Assembly (NCBI RefSeq): GCF_000022025.1
Contig: NC_011886.1
Location: 682,001-746,000, forward strand
DNA: 64,000 bases
DNA from: Pseudarthrobacter chlorophenolicus A6
Lineage (GTDB): Bacteria > Actinomycetota > Actinomycetes > Actinomycetales > Micrococcaceae
Reading direction: 5' to 3'
Shown here: piece by piece, positions 51,054 through 60,468 of the stretch
How the letters are laid out: the number at the start of each line of letters is the position of its first letter
Numbering within the stretch: the first letter of the stretch is position 1
Notes under the pieces: generated by a model
The model's input: the letters and a program-made list of their open reading frames with translations, nothing else
Told to the model about the DNA's origin: nothing
Databases searched by the model: none
Translations under genes and position numbers: made by a program

Positions 51054-51653
51054 TTAGCCCAGGGCGTTCCGCCGGCCCTCGAACGCGCGGCCCAGCGTGA
51101 CCTCGTCCGCGTATTCCAGGTCGCCGCCCACGGGCAGCCCGGAGGCCAACCTCGTGACGGCAATCCCGATGGTCTTGAGCATCCGTGCCAGGTAGGTGGC
51201 CGTCGCCTCGCCCTCCAGGTTGGGGTCGGTGGCGATGATGACTTCCTGGATGGCGCCGTCATTCAGCCGGGTGAGCAGCTCACGGATGCGCAGCTGTTCG
51301 GGGCCGATGCCGGCAATCGGATTGATGGCTCCGCCCAGCACGTGGTACCGCCCGCGGAACGAGCGCGTACGCTCCACCGCGAGGACATCCTTGGACTCCT
51401 CCACCACGCAGATGAGGGCCGGATCGCGGCGCGGGTCCCGGCAGATGTTGCAGAGCTCCTGCTCCGTGACGTTGCCGCAGACAGTGCAGAACTTGACCCG
51501 GTCCTTGACCGTGGTGATGGCTTCCACCAGCCGTTTCATATCCTGCGGGTCTGCTTCAAGGATGTGGAATGCCAGCCGCTGCGCCGACTTGGGACCGACT
51601 CCCGGAAGGCGTCCGAGCTCGTCGATAAGCTCCTGGACCGCACCTTCGTACAC
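51054..51653 (-). CDS. recR: Recombination protein RecR
   Basis: A 199-residue protein of the RecFOR pathway that loads RecA at gaps. An N-terminal helix-hairpin-helix ([20 protein letters not shown]), a C4 zinc motif ([19 protein letters not shown]), a Toprim domain ([14 protein letters not shown]) and the C-terminal [13 protein letters not shown] segment are all intact. The GTG start has AAGAGGAA upstream. It follows dnaX by 73 bp; the ybaB/ebfC gene often found between dnaX and recR is absent. Confidence 0.97.
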   Translation of the reverse strand: MYEGAVQELIDELGRLPGVGPKSAQRLAFHILEADPQDMKRLVEAITTVKDRVKFCTVCGNVTEQELCNICRDPRRDPALICVVEESKDVLAVERTRSFRGRYHVLGGAINPIAGIGPEQLRIRELLTRLNDGAIQEVIIATDPNLEGEATATYLARMLKTIGIAVTRLASGLPVGGDLEYADEVTLGRAFEGRRNALG

Positions 51654-51726
51654 AATTTCCTCTTTAGCTTGGTTTGGATGTTCTACAGGTCATGGCGCGG
51701 ACGCCCCGTTGCGGGGCTGGCCGACG

Positions 51727-54700
51727 TCAGTAGCGCGGAGCTATGGGGCTGCCGTCCGGCGAGCGTTCCTCGATCAGCTTTCCGCCCAGGATACGTTCCA
51801 CGGCAGCGCGTCCGAAGACGCCGGACTCCTCGATGGTTTCGTCGTCCGCGCTGGGAATGTCCTGCACATACGTAGCCGCGGCTGCGGCCGCCCGTGCGGG
51901 AGCCTTGGCCCGTCCGGCTTCGGCTTCGGGACTGTTGGACAGCCTTTGGTAGAGGCTTTGGCGTGTCGCGGCGGCCGGGGCCGGCGCCGTGGCGGTTGCA
52001 GGGGCCGGTGAAGGTGCTGCCGATGCCGGTGCGGAAGATGCCATGGCGTACTCGCGGGCCTGTTGCGGCTCCGGGCTGGCCGCCGCCGGCGATGCTGCTG
52101 CCGCTGGTGCGGCCGCCGGTGGTGTGGCCGCCACTGGTGCCGACGCCGCCACGGCGGTGCGGGCCGGTCCGGCTGACGGAGTAACGGGGATGGAGGGCGG
52201 GGCCTGGGCCGTGGCGGGCTCGTAGTGCGGCGTGCTGGCCACAGGTGTGACACCTGCCGGCCTGGACGGGTTGTCCACTTCCGTGCTGGCTCCACCCGCG
52301 GCGGGAGCGGCTCCCACGTTGCTTTCCGTCCCCACAACCCAGACGCCGGGGGCCTGTTCCACAGCGCGGGTCCAGGGGTCGTGGGCGCCGTCCGCCGTGC
52401 CCGAAGGCCGCTGCGGGGTCTCTCCAACGGCGGATGCAGCCGGCGCCGGTGAAGAGGCGGGCGCCGAAGCGGACCCCGGTGTTTGGGCGCTCGCGGCGGC
52501 CGGTACTGCCGCTGGTTTCCTTCCCTTTGCGGGTGAGGGAGCCCAGTCCATGGGGGGTTCTTCCTCAAGCGGGGGAGCGTCCTCGTCCCTCGGCGGTCCC
52601 CAGTCGTCGTCCGAGTAGGAGTAGTCGCCTGCCAAGGCCGCGTAAGGGTCCCCTCCTGCGGCAGCGCTGGTACCTGAAGGTGCGGCGGAACCGGCAGGCC
52701 TGTTGGCGGCAGTAGGTGCCTGCGCGCTGCCGGGTGTTCCGGCACCCGACGGTGCGGGCCTGCCGGGGTTACCGTCAGCCCCGGGGGTACCGTCAGCCCC
52801 GGGGTTGCCGGGAGCGCGGCCGGGTGCAAGGACATCGGCCCGAGCTCCCTGTGCTTGGTCCCGCGGCGCCGGCGGCATGGAGGCTTCTGCCCGTTCGGCC
52901 GCTTGCGCTGCGCCCGTCCCCGCGGGCACGGCGGAGGAACCGGTGCGGGTTGGCTGCGAGGATGCCGCGTTGTGGACGGGACGTCCACCGGCATCAGCAG
53001 GTTCAGGCACCGCGGCGGGGGCCGGGGCCAGGCCCCAGGCAACGTCAGCTGAGCTGGCCGTAGCCGCCGGGCTGGCCGTGGGCACCTGCTTGGCCGTAGC
53101 TACCTGGCTGGCGGGTGCTTTTGGGTTTGGTTCAGCGCTCGCTTGGCCTGCGCCGGCCGCCACTGCATTGATCTGGCAGTCGATGCCCACCGTTTTGTGG
53201 ATCGCCTGGCGGAGGTTCTCCGAATGGTCCGCCCGCCCAAAGGCACCGGCGAGACCGGAGGTTGCGAAAGCGAGCGTCAGGACGCTGCCGTCAAAGGCAC
53301 TGACCTGGGCGTTCGGTTCCACCAGCGCCCAGGTGCTGCGCTTGATTTTGGACAGGGTCTGCAGGACGTCCGGCCATGCACGGCGAAGCACTTCAACGTC
53401 GCCCATGCCTGCGGGGCCGCCGGGGGCCGCAGTAACCCGCGGTGCGTCCTGCCCGGCGCTGGAAGCGGTGCCGGGGGCAGGGGTGACGTCGCCGCGACCA
53501 TGCGACGCTTGGTCTGAACCTGCGGGGGCGGTTGCGTGCCGGGTTGGCGACGAAGCGGGCTGGGCCTGTTCCGAAGCGGGCTGTGGGCCAGTCGCCGCAG
53601 CAGCAGGTCCGGACTCGGGCGCCGGTTGGCCTGCACCGGGTTGGACCGGAGAGGTGATGCCTCCCGGGTGGCGCTCGTTGCCAGGCTGATCCACGGGCCA
53701 GTCGTTGGTGCTCACGCGCGGGGCGGTCAGCGGTGGGCGGCCATCCGTGGTCGAGGCGGTTCCCGCACCCGGAGCGCCGTGCGCCGTCCGCGGCGAAGAT
53801 TCCCCCGTTGCAGGACGGGAAGGTGCATCTGGACCAGCCTGGGGCTGGGCCGACGCGAGGGGGGCCCGGGGAGTCTGCCCTTGGGGTCCGTCCGCAGGGG
53901 CCGGTGCTGAAGCAGCCTGCGGTACTTGGGCCTGACCAGCGGGAGCCTGCTCAGCGGGAGCCTGCACGCTTGCGGCCTGGCCGGCGGCGTCTTGAGCAGA
54001 GGGGGATTGGGCTGCGGGAGCGTGGGGCTCGGAAGCCTGGCCACCGGCGGCCGGGGCAGCCTGTGCTGCCACCGGAATCGCGGCTGCTGCAGGGGTGTGT
54101 GGTGCCGAACCGGCACCCAGCGTTCCACTGGCACCCTGGCCGGCGGGAGCCCCGGCGTCGTGCCCGGAGTAGTTCAGCCGACGCTCGACGCGGTCGATGC
54201 GTGCAGCAATGCCGCGTTCATTCTGTTCCGAACTTGGCAGCAGGATCCGGGCGCAGAGCAGCTCGAGGTGCAGCCGCGGAGACGTGGCGCCTGTCATCTC
54301 GGTCAGCGCCGTGTTGGTGACATCGGCAGCACGGGACAATTCCGCGGCGCCAAGGTTGTGGGCCTGGTTCTGCAGCCGGGCGATCTGGTCCGCCGGCATT
54401 CCGCGCAGGATGACCTGGGCGCTCTCCGGCATGGCCTGGACGATGATCAGGTCGCGGAAGCGCTCCAGGAGGTCCTCAACGAAGCGCCGAGGATCGTGCC
54501 CGGTTTGGATGACGCGGTCCACCGCGCGGAAAACGGTGGCTGCGTCCGAGGCTGCAACAGCCTCCACAACGTCGTCCAGGAGCGAGGCGTGCGTGTAGCC
54601 GAGCAGCGCAACTGCGAGCTCGTAGTCGAGCCCGTTCGGCCCTGCGCCTGCCATGAGCTGGTCCAGGACGGACAGGGAGTCGCGGACGGATCCGCCACCG

Positions 54701-55335
54701 GCGCGGATGACCAGGGACAGGACGCCGGGGGCCACCGGGACGTTCTCCTGGTTGCACAGGAGCTCCAGGTAGGCCATCAGCGGCTCGGGCGGAACCAGCC
54801 GGAAAGGGTAGTGGTGCGTGCGGGAGCGGATGGTGCCAATGACCTTGTCCGGTTCCGTGGTGGCGAAGATGAACTTGATGTGTTCCGGTGGCTCTTCGAC
54901 GATTTTCAGCAGGGCGTTGAAGCCGGCCGAGGTGACCATATGCGCTTCGTCGATGATGAAGATTTTGTAGCGGTCCCTGACCGGGGCATAGGTGGCGCGC
55001 TCACGGAGATCGCGGGCATCATCCACACCGCCGTGGCTGGCCGCGTCAATCTCGATGACGTCGAGGGAGCCGGAACCGCCGCGGGCCAGCTCCACACAGC
55101 TTGGGCACACGCCGCAGGGGGTGTCGGTGGGGCCCTCGGCACAGTTCAGGCAACGGGCCAGGATGCGCGCGGAGGTGGTTTTGCCGCAGCCCCTGGGGCC
55201 GGAAAAAAGGTAGGCATGGTTGACGCGGTTCTTGCGCAAAGCCGTCATCAGTGGTCCGGTGACATGCTCCTGCCCGATAACGTCTGCGAACGAATCGGGA
55301 CGGTATCTGCGGTAGAGAGCGGTGGTAACTGTCAC
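51727..55335 (-). CDS. dnaX: DNA polymerase III subunit gamma/tau with very long linker
   Basis: A 1202-residue clamp-loader ATPase. The AAA+ core has Walker A FSGPRGCGKTT at 45-55, a zinc motif with four cysteines (RCLNC, PCGVCPSC), Walker B IIDEAHM, and the SRC-like SRTHHYPF, followed by the gamma oligomerisation domain to about 400. From there on roughly 700 residues are Ala/Pro/Gly/Gln/Ser-rich and low in complexity, broken by one folded segment near 650-740 (VLRRAWPDVLQTLSKIKRST). The end reads VFGRAAVERILGGKLIEER. The GTG at 55335 follows a TAGGGT -10 hexamer by 7 bases, so the mRNA is probably leaderless. Confidence 0.95.
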   Translation of the reverse strand: MTVTTALYRRYRPDSFADVIGQEHVTGPLMTALRKNRVNHAYLFSGPRGCGKTTSARILARCLNCAEGPTDTPCGVCPSCVELARGGSGSLDVIEIDAASHGGVDDARDLRERATYAPVRDRYKIFIIDEAHMVTSAGFNALLKIVEEPPEHIKFIFATTEPDKVIGTIRSRTHHYPFRLVPPEPLMAYLELLCNQENVPVAPGVLSLVIRAGGGSVRDSLSVLDQLMAGAGPNGLDYELAVALLGYTHASLLDDVVEAVAASDAATVFRAVDRVIQTGHDPRRFVEDLLERFRDLIIVQAMPESAQVILRGMPADQIARLQNQAHNLGAAELSRAADVTNTALTEMTGATSPRLHLELLCARILLPSSEQNERGIAARIDRVERRLNYSGHDAGAPAGQGASGTLGAGSAPHTPAAAAIPVAAQAAPAAGGQASEPHAPAAQSPSAQDAAGQAASVQAPAEQAPAGQAQVPQAASAPAPADGPQGQTPRAPLASAQPQAGPDAPSRPATGESSPRTAHGAPGAGTASTTDGRPPLTAPRVSTNDWPVDQPGNERHPGGITSPVQPGAGQPAPESGPAAAATGPQPASEQAQPASSPTRHATAPAGSDQASHGRGDVTPAPGTASSAGQDAPRVTAAPGGPAGMGDVEVLRRAWPDVLQTLSKIKRSTWALVEPNAQVSAFDGSVLTLAFATSGLAGAFGRADHSENLRQAIHKTVGIDCQINAVAAGAGQASAEPNPKAPASQVATAKQVPTASPAATASSADVAWGLAPAPAAVPEPADAGGRPVHNAASSQPTRTGSSAVPAGTGAAQAAERAEASMPPAPRDQAQGARADVLAPGRAPGNPGADGTPGADGNPGRPAPSGAGTPGSAQAPTAANRPAGSAAPSGTSAAAGGDPYAALAGDYSYSDDDWGPPRDEDAPPLEEEPPMDWAPSPAKGRKPAAVPAAASAQTPGSASAPASSPAPAASAVGETPQRPSGTADGAHDPWTRAVEQAPGVWVVGTESNVGAAPAAGGASTEVDNPSRPAGVTPVASTPHYEPATAQAPPSIPVTPSAGPARTAVAASAPVAATPPAAAPAAAASPAAASPEPQQAREYAMASSAPASAAPSPAPATATAPAPAAATRQSLYQRLSNSPEAEAGRAKAPARAAAAAATYVQDIPSADDETIEESGVFGRAAVERILGGKLIEERSPDGSPIAPRY

Positions 55336-55394
55336 AGGAAAAACCCTACCAATCCGGGCCGACATCCTGCCGCCCTGTGGGGGAATAGTAAAGA

Positions 55395-55480
55395 CCCCCC
55401 ATGCACCCGCCAGAGCCCGTCTACCCTTGCTACCTTCCGGTCCTGGGGGAGTTCAACAGGATGACGCCACATGAGGGGCC
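55395..55480 (-). ncRNA. ffs: Signal recognition particle RNA (4.5S, small bacterial type)
   Basis: On the minus strand this reads as an SRP RNA hairpin. The apical part has GTTGAACTCCCCCAGGACC, then GGAAGGTAGCAAGGGTAG, with the conserved GGAA tetraloop and the asymmetric loop that binds Ffh. The 5' end (GGCCCCTCATG) pairs with the 3' end (GCATGGGGGG). A TAAAGT -10 hexamer at 55488-55493 ends about 7 bases before the inferred 5' end. The position just upstream of dnaX is usual in actinobacteria. The ends are inferred from pairing. Confidence 0.92.
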
Positions 55481-55493
55481 GTCAGATACTTTA

Positions 55494-55909
55494 CCCGAAC
55501 ATCGGGCCCGACTCGAATCGGCTGCAGTCCACCGCATCTTCCGCCGGCCCCGCCTGCCCAAGACTGAAAGAGTGAGCACAGAGGGGGGTCAGTTTCATTG
55601 CTTATCCCGTTGGCAGCCGCGATCATAGGTATGTACACCGATTGGGGCAATCTCAAGGTTGTGAGCTGTGTGGCCTGGCTGAACGGGCCGGACCCGGCAG
55701 CTCAACGGAGTGCATGGAATGGGCGCGTTGGGGGCGCCCATTTCTGGCGCACGGCCACTTTGGGTGGCTTGGCCGTCCGGTCGGGTGGAACCGGCGCAGC
55801 CCGCGCCGCGGCGTCCGGACAGTTGCCGCCGCAGTGCCGAAAATGGCCCAATTGGGCGATGCGCGAATCTTCAGGTAATCTAGTATCTGCTTTTGATTCA
55901 AGAGCAGCT
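55494..55909. other. Gap of about 415 bp between ffs and tRNA-Ser; no supported gene
   Basis: It holds the upstream region of ffs on the left. On the right, TAATCT (about 55876-55881) with TTGGGC upstream, or TAGTAT (55881-55886), could promote the tRNA. An open frame from 55598 runs into the tRNA gene and lacks codon bias, so I did not call it. Confidence 0.45.
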
Positions 55910-55997
55910 GGAGAATTCGCCTAGCGGCCTATGGCGCACGCCTGGAACGCGTGTTGGGTTAACGCCCTCGGGGGTTCAAATCCCCCATTCTCCGCCA
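55910..55997 (+). tRNA. tRNA-Ser (anticodon GGA)
   Basis: Acceptor stem GGAGAAT / ATTCTCC, a D arm with AGCGG, an anticodon stem CACGC / GCGTG around loop CTGGAAC with anticodon GGA at 55944-55946, the long variable arm of serine tRNAs (TTGGGTTAACGCCCTC), and a TpsiC arm GGGGGTTCAAATCCCCC. The 3' CCA is encoded. It reads UCC and UCU codons. Confidence 0.97.
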
Positions 55998-56003
55998 GCC
56001 AGG

Positions 56004-56036
56004 AACCCGGTCCCACAGTGTGGGGCCGGGTTTTTG
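56004..56036 (+). terminator. Terminator of the tRNA-Ser gene
   Basis: AACCCGGTCCCAC / TGGGGCCGGGTT hairpin with a short loop, followed by a T-run, starting 7 bases after the tRNA. Confidence 0.88.
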
Positions 56037-56078
56037 CATGTGCTGGCCAGGACGCAGGCGTCCTTAGAGGAAATATGT

Positions 56079-56999
56079 TCAGGCGTCCGGTGCTGCCATC
56101 CCCAGCCGGAGCAGGCGTGCCCGCGCCGCAATCTCGCTTGGTCCCCGGGGACCGAGCGTGAGGCGTACGACGCCGAGGACGGCTTTGGTGGCCAGCCTCA
56201 CCGGCAGTGGGAACGGGCCCAGCCTCGGGACCGAGAGCCCCAGCATCTCCCGGTAGCGGGGTTCGAGACTGTACACGGCGCCGGCAAAGAGAACACGGTA
56301 TCCAGGCCGCAGCATCGGGTGCAGGGGAGCCTTTCGGATGAATTCCACCGTCTCGGCGACCCGATGGTCCGAGCGCAGCTGGCCGCTTTCGTACCAGCGG
56401 TCCAGTTCTGCCCGCATCTCGCCCTCCGTCATCGGAGGCCGTTCGACCCCCATCAGCCTTCCGGCCTGGGCCCACTCACGTACGTAGGCGTCGGGGCCTC
56501 CCGGGACGGGCCCACCCCAGATTTTGTGGGAGGCAAGGAACGCGTCCGTGAAGGCAATGTGGATCCAGCCGGCCAGGTGCGGATCATTGGCGCTGTAGCT
56601 GCGGGCTTGGCCATCGTTGTCGTCATAGGTTCCGTGCACGGGTACATGCATGCGGCGCACCCTTCCCGAGGCTTCTTCTGCGGCTTCCCGTGAACCGTAC
56701 GTCACCGTGAAGATCCAGCGGATCGTGTGGGCAAGGCGGCCCAACGGGTCCTCCCGGAAGTTCGAGTGCTCGTGGACGCCGGTCAACGCCCCCGGATGGA
56801 GGGACTGCATCAGGAGCGTCCGGATTCCCGCCACGATTGGGGACATGGAGCCGTGGACGGCCCACACGGCGGAACCAGGGTGGTGGTATCCGGCGTCGTC
56901 CCCCTCCTCAAGCCGCACGGCCCAGTCCGGAGGGGCGTCCGACCTTCCGGTGAACGTCCTCCTGATTTCGCCTTGCCACTTCCGAAGAAAGCTCCGCAT
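56079..56999 (-). CDS. Oxygenase MpaB family protein (DUF2236)
   Basis: A 306-residue protein of the MpaB/latex-clearing-like family. Characteristic stretches are SLHPGALTGVHEHSNFREDP, GWIHIAFTDAFLASH and YESGQLRSDHRVAETVEFIR, and the histidines in them are the likely haem or iron ligands. Members are oxidoreductases of varied substrate, some secreted; no signal peptide is seen here. I chose the ATG at 56999, where family sequence begins and where AATGGGG lies upstream; the open frame to 57176 adds low-complexity residues. It is convergent with the tRNA. Confidence 0.85.
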   Translation of the reverse strand: MRSFLRKWQGEIRRTFTGRSDAPPDWAVRLEEGDDAGYHHPGSAVWAVHGSMSPIVAGIRTLLMQSLHPGALTGVHEHSNFREDPLGRLAHTIRWIFTVTYGSREAAEEASGRVRRMHVPVHGTYDDNDGQARSYSANDPHLAGWIHIAFTDAFLASHKIWGGPVPGGPDAYVREWAQAGRLMGVERPPMTEGEMRAELDRWYESGQLRSDHRVAETVEFIRKAPLHPMLRPGYRVLFAGAVYSLEPRYREMLGLSVPRLGPFPLPVRLATKAVLGVVRLTLGPRGPSEIAARARLLRLGMAAPDA

Positions 57000-57235
57000 A
57001 CCCCATTGTTGCCCGGTTCTGCCGGTCGGTGGGAGAAACCTTTCCTGACGGCACCCCGGGACCGGGGCTTGGGTCCCAGCGCCGGTCCGCCCTGCGGTTT
57101 TCCACATAATCCCCGCAATGTGTTGTTGGGGGTTCACACCGGTCCGCCCGTATGGTCCCATGAGATGTACCGTCAAGAAAGCGCGGGTGGCTACCTTCTG
57201 GAGCCAGTCAATTGGGCAAGCATTGGGGAACCGGT

Positions 57236-58699
57236 ATGGGCGGAGATGCCCGGCGCTTCAGCCACCCCGCCGCGCGCGCGCTGGTTGCTACCGGTGCTTT
57301 GGCGGTGGCTTTCGGTGTGCTGAACCTCAGCGCTTCTTCCACCGGTCTGTGGCCAGGTTCAGCCGACACCGTCCGGACCGCCGCCACACCCACGGCGAAT
57401 GGGCCGTTAGAGGGTGCTGGGAACAACGTCCAACTTCCCGGTGCACCTGCCCAGGACACCGAGCCGTCCGGCCGCGTTGGTCCCGGCCTGCTGTCCCCGG
57501 CAATCCTTACGGATCCCGGGGCTGCCATAGCTTTTCCGCGCCCCCAGGTAGGCAGCTCGGGAGTTGGCTCACAATCCACGGTGTCAATGGAACTGTCGGG
57601 CATCGGCAGGCCGCCGGCAGGCTTCCTGATGGCACCGCTGGCCCTCCTCAATGCCAGCTCTCCTTTCGGTTTCCGCACCAGCCCGCTGACAGGGACGGCA
57701 GGGGATTTCCATCTTGGCCAGGACTACGCGGCGCCCTGCGGGACATCGGTGTACGCCGCCGATTCCGGCGTGGTGCGGGCTGCCGGCTGGCACCCTTGGG
57801 GCGGCGGCAACCGGGTGGAAATTGACCATGGCGACGGCCTCATCACCACCTACAACCATCTTGAGTCGATTGCAGTCCGTGCGGGAGACAAGGTGCAGGT
57901 TGGCCAGGCCATCGCACGGGTGGGGTCCACCGGTTGGTCCACTGGATGCCACCTGCACTTCGAAACCATCATGGACGGCCGTTACGTCAGCCCGCGGGGC
58001 TGGAGCCTCATGACGCTCCGCGCCCTGGGCGGACCTGCGGCCGGGCCCATGGTTTCCTATGCCCCTGGCGGCGGAGCTTCATCGGGCGCCACGGTGTGGA
58101 CCATACCTGTGGGTGTGGGAGCGGATCCGTCGGCCGGCCAGGAGGAAACCGCTGCGACGACGACGCCCCCGGCCACTGCGTCTCCGTCTCCTTCCCCGTC
58201 GGTAACGCCAGGGCCTACCGGGACGGTCCTGCCGCCGCCGGGAGCGCCTCAGGTACCTTCGCCTTCGCCTACGCCTACGCCTACGCCTACGCCGAGTCCG
58301 ACGGCTCCGGCCGCGACTCCGACGCCAACGCCCACACCAACGCCGACACCGTCGCCCTCTCCCAGCCCGACGCAGACGCCCAGGCCGACTCCAACTCCCA
58401 CACCCACGCCTTCAGCACCATCAACAACGCCGTCGCCAACACCTACAGCGCCCACGTCACCCGCCCCGTCGCCGAGCCCGACGCCCACTTCTACGCCCGT
58501 GCCAACTCCAACGCCGGTCCCCACGCCCACGCCCACGCCTACGCCAACTCCGACGGCGTCTTCGCCCACGCCGACTGCACCTCCGCCGTCGTCCGCGACG
58601 CCCAGCCCTGCGCCGACTTCAACCGTCACCCCGACCCCCACTGCCGCGCCGACCTCAACGCCGCTGCCCTCCGCCACCTTGCCGGTAACGTACCCTTAG
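57236..58699 (+). CDS. Secreted M23 (LytM-type) peptidase with Pro/Thr-rich tail
   Basis: A 487-residue secreted protein. A signal anchor lies at about 14-33 ([20 protein letters not shown]). The M23 domain (about 143-265) has [19 protein letters not shown] with two zinc ligands and [13 protein letters not shown] with the others, so it should be an active peptidoglycan endopeptidase. From residue 310 on the chain is almost only Pro, Thr, Ser and Ala ([14 protein letters not shown] repeats, about 170 residues), likely a wall-spanning or glycosylated stalk. ATG 57236 has GGGGAACC upstream; a TTG at 57212 is the other choice. Confidence 0.88.
   Translation: MGGDARRFSHPAARALVATGALAVAFGVLNLSASSTGLWPGSADTVRTAATPTANGPLEGAGNNVQLPGAPAQDTEPSGRVGPGLLSPAILTDPGAAIAFPRPQVGSSGVGSQSTVSMELSGIGRPPAGFLMAPLALLNASSPFGFRTSPLTGTAGDFHLGQDYAAPCGTSVYAADSGVVRAAGWHPWGGGNRVEIDHGDGLITTYNHLESIAVRAGDKVQVGQAIARVGSTGWSTGCHLHFETIMDGRYVSPRGWSLMTLRALGGPAAGPMVSYAPGGGASSGATVWTIPVGVGADPSAGQEETAATTTPPATASPSPSPSVTPGPTGTVLPPPGAPQVPSPSPTPTPTPTPSPTAPAATPTPTPTPTPTPSPSPSPTQTPRPTPTPTPTPSAPSTTPSPTPTAPTSPAPSPSPTPTSTPVPTPTPVPTPTPTPTPTPTASSPTPTAPPPSSATPSPAPTSTVTPTPTAAPTSTPLPSATLPVTYP
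58262..58692 (+). repeat. Degenerate CCNACG-type tandem repeat coding the Pro/Thr tail
   Basis: Short repeats of Pro-Thr and Pro-Ser codons, with a near-perfect run of CCTACG units at about 58267-58293. Slippage here could change tail length between strains. Confidence 0.75.
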
Positions 58700-58825
58700 G
58701 GAGGGAGTCCTTCCAGTCCGGGCCGGACCACCCCCCACGCGTTCAGGAAACACGCAGATGCGACCAGTACCGTGGGCGGTTGGCAACGAAGCACCGGCAT
58801 GGACAACTACCTGAGGACGCAACGC

Positions 58826-59311
58826 GTGGCACCCCTGTACCCGATTCACCTGACCCTGAACGATGGCACCACTACCGAGTTCGCCCGGTTCAAGGGGAAC
58901 GTGGTGCTTGTAGTCAACGTTGCCTCGAACTGTGGTTTCACGCAGCAGTACGCGGGCCTGGAAGCCCTGTACGGCAAGTTCCGCGACCGGGGATTCGAGA
59001 TCCTGGGCGTCCCCTGCAACCAGTTCGCAGGCCAGGAACCGGGCAGTGACAGCGAGATCGCAGAGTTCTGCGAGCGCAACTTCGGTGTCACCTTCCCGCT
59101 GACCGCCAAGGCCGATGTGCGCGGCAAGAACCAGCACCCGCTCTATGCCGAACTGACCAAGTTCAAGACAGGGATCCTTCCGGGACTGGTGAAGTGGAAC
59201 TTCGAGAAGTTCCTGGTGAACCGCGACGGCGATGTGGTGGCACGCTTTGCACCCACCGTGGAGCCGGATTCTGCAGAGGTCATCGACGCGATTGAAAAAG
59301 CACTGGGCTGA
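58826..59311 (+). CDS. Glutathione peroxidase family thiol peroxidase
   Basis: A 161-residue thioredoxin-fold peroxidase. The peroxidatic cysteine is residue 36 in NVASNCGFTQQY, and the glutamine (NQFAGQEPG), tryptophan and asparagine (KWNFEKFLV) of the catalytic tetrad are all present. The second cysteine in VPCNQF is the likely resolving residue, so thioredoxin or mycoredoxin is the probable donor in an organism that makes mycothiol. I chose GTG 58826, which has GAGGA about 9 bases upstream and matches the family start; ATG 58799 would add nine residues. Confidence 0.93.
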   Translation: MAPLYPIHLTLNDGTTTEFARFKGNVVLVVNVASNCGFTQQYAGLEALYGKFRDRGFEILGVPCNQFAGQEPGSDSEIAEFCERNFGVTFPLTAKADVRGKNQHPLYAELTKFKTGILPGLVKWNFEKFLVNRDGDVVARFAPTVEPDSAEVIDAIEKALG

Positions 59312-59475
59312 AAAGTAGGCTTTCTCCCGAATTTGCCCTGCAGAAAGCGCAGATCTTTTAGGTTTTTCCACATCGGCTCCGGCGATTTGCCCAAAGTTTG
59401 CCAAATGTCTGATTGGATAAATATTACTGAGGGGTACAAGGGAAGCGCCGTTTCCCACCGACCACAGAGGTAGCA

Positions 59476-60405
59476 ATGGAGCACATCGAGGCCGAACATC
59501 CCCGGCCACGCCACTTCCTACTCCACCTGAGCGATCCCCATTTGTTGGGAGGTCCGGAACCCCTGTACGGCGTCGTTGACAGCGAAGCCCGCCTTGCGCA
59601 ACTCTTTGAAGAGGTCAAGGCGTCCGGGGCAAGGCCGGAGGCCGTCATCTTTACCGGCGATCTTGCCGACAGAGGCGAACCGGGCGCTTATGCCAAGCTT
59701 CGCGCGATTGTTGATCCCGCCTGCAAGGAGCTTGGCGCCGAGGTCATCTGGGCCATGGGCAACCATGACAACCGCGCCAATTTCCGCGAGGGCCTGCTGG
59801 ACCAGCCCCGCGATGACGCTCCGGTGGACAACAGCTACTTCATCAACGGCCTGCGGGTCATCACCATGGACACCACCGTCCCCGGGTACCACCACGGGGA
59901 GCTGTGCGGGTCCCAGCTGGAGTGGCTGGCCAGGGAACTTGAGACGCCTGCCCCGGACGGCACCATCCTTGCCCTGCACCATCCGCCCGTGCCCTCGGTG
60001 CTGGACCTGTCGGTGCTGGTGGAACTGCGTGACCAGGGGTCGCTGGCCGCGGTGGTCCGGAATTCGGATGTGCGGACCATCCTGGCCGGTCACCTGCACT
60101 ACTCCACCACCGCTACCTTCGCCGGGATCCCGGTGTCGGTGGCCTCCGCCAGCTGCTACACCCAGGACCTCAACGTCCCGGTCGGCGGCACGCGGGGGCA
60201 GGACGGCGGCCAGGCATTCAACCTGGTCCACGTGTACGAGCACACGATTGTGCACTCGGTGGTCCCGATGGGAACTGCGACGACGGTGGGCGAATATGTG
60301 ACAGCAGAAGAGACCGCGCGGCGCCTCGAGGCCGCCGGGGTCCGCATCCCCGAGACCGCGAAGCAGCGCACCACGTCGAGGACAGGCGCCACCACCGGGC
60401 GTTGA
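59476..60405 (+). CDS. Calcineurin-like metallophosphoesterase (CpdA-like)
   Basis: A 309-residue metal-dependent phosphodiesterase. The five motifs are in order: [27 protein letters not shown] and [14 protein letters not shown]. Close relatives include the cAMP phosphodiesterase CpdA and the Rv0805 class, so hydrolysis of a cyclic nucleotide or phospholipid ester is likely. The ATG has AGAGG 6 bases upstream. The AT-rich 160 bp before it (TTGGATAAATATTACTG) should hold its promoter. Confidence 0.92.
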   Translation: MEHIEAEHPRPRHFLLHLSDPHLLGGPEPLYGVVDSEARLAQLFEEVKASGARPEAVIFTGDLADRGEPGAYAKLRAIVDPACKELGAEVIWAMGNHDNRANFREGLLDQPRDDAPVDNSYFINGLRVITMDTTVPGYHHGELCGSQLEWLARELETPAPDGTILALHHPPVPSVLDLSVLVELRDQGSLAAVVRNSDVRTILAGHLHYSTTATFAGIPVSVASASCYTQDLNVPVGGTRGQDGGQAFNLVHVYEHTIVHSVVPMGTATTVGEYVTAEETARRLEAAGVRIPETAKQRTTSRTGATTGR

Positions 60406-60468
60406 CCGTTGGCTTTGCGCTGACGCCATGAGGGGCAGTGCCGCAGCGCGGGCTGCGGCACTGCGGTG

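Noticed and set aside
51654..51726. A possible small gene (ybaB) between dnaX and recR
   Set aside because: Only 73 bp are available and they hold the recR ribosome site and a short GC hairpin.
55598..55924. A 108-codon frame between ffs and tRNA-Ser
   Set aside because: It runs into the tRNA gene, lacks codon bias after the first 15 residues and matches nothing I know.
58262..58692. Tandem repeats that could suggest a CRISPR array
   Set aside because: The units are 6-12 bases of Pro/Thr/Ser codons in frame within the M23 peptidase gene, with no spacer structure.
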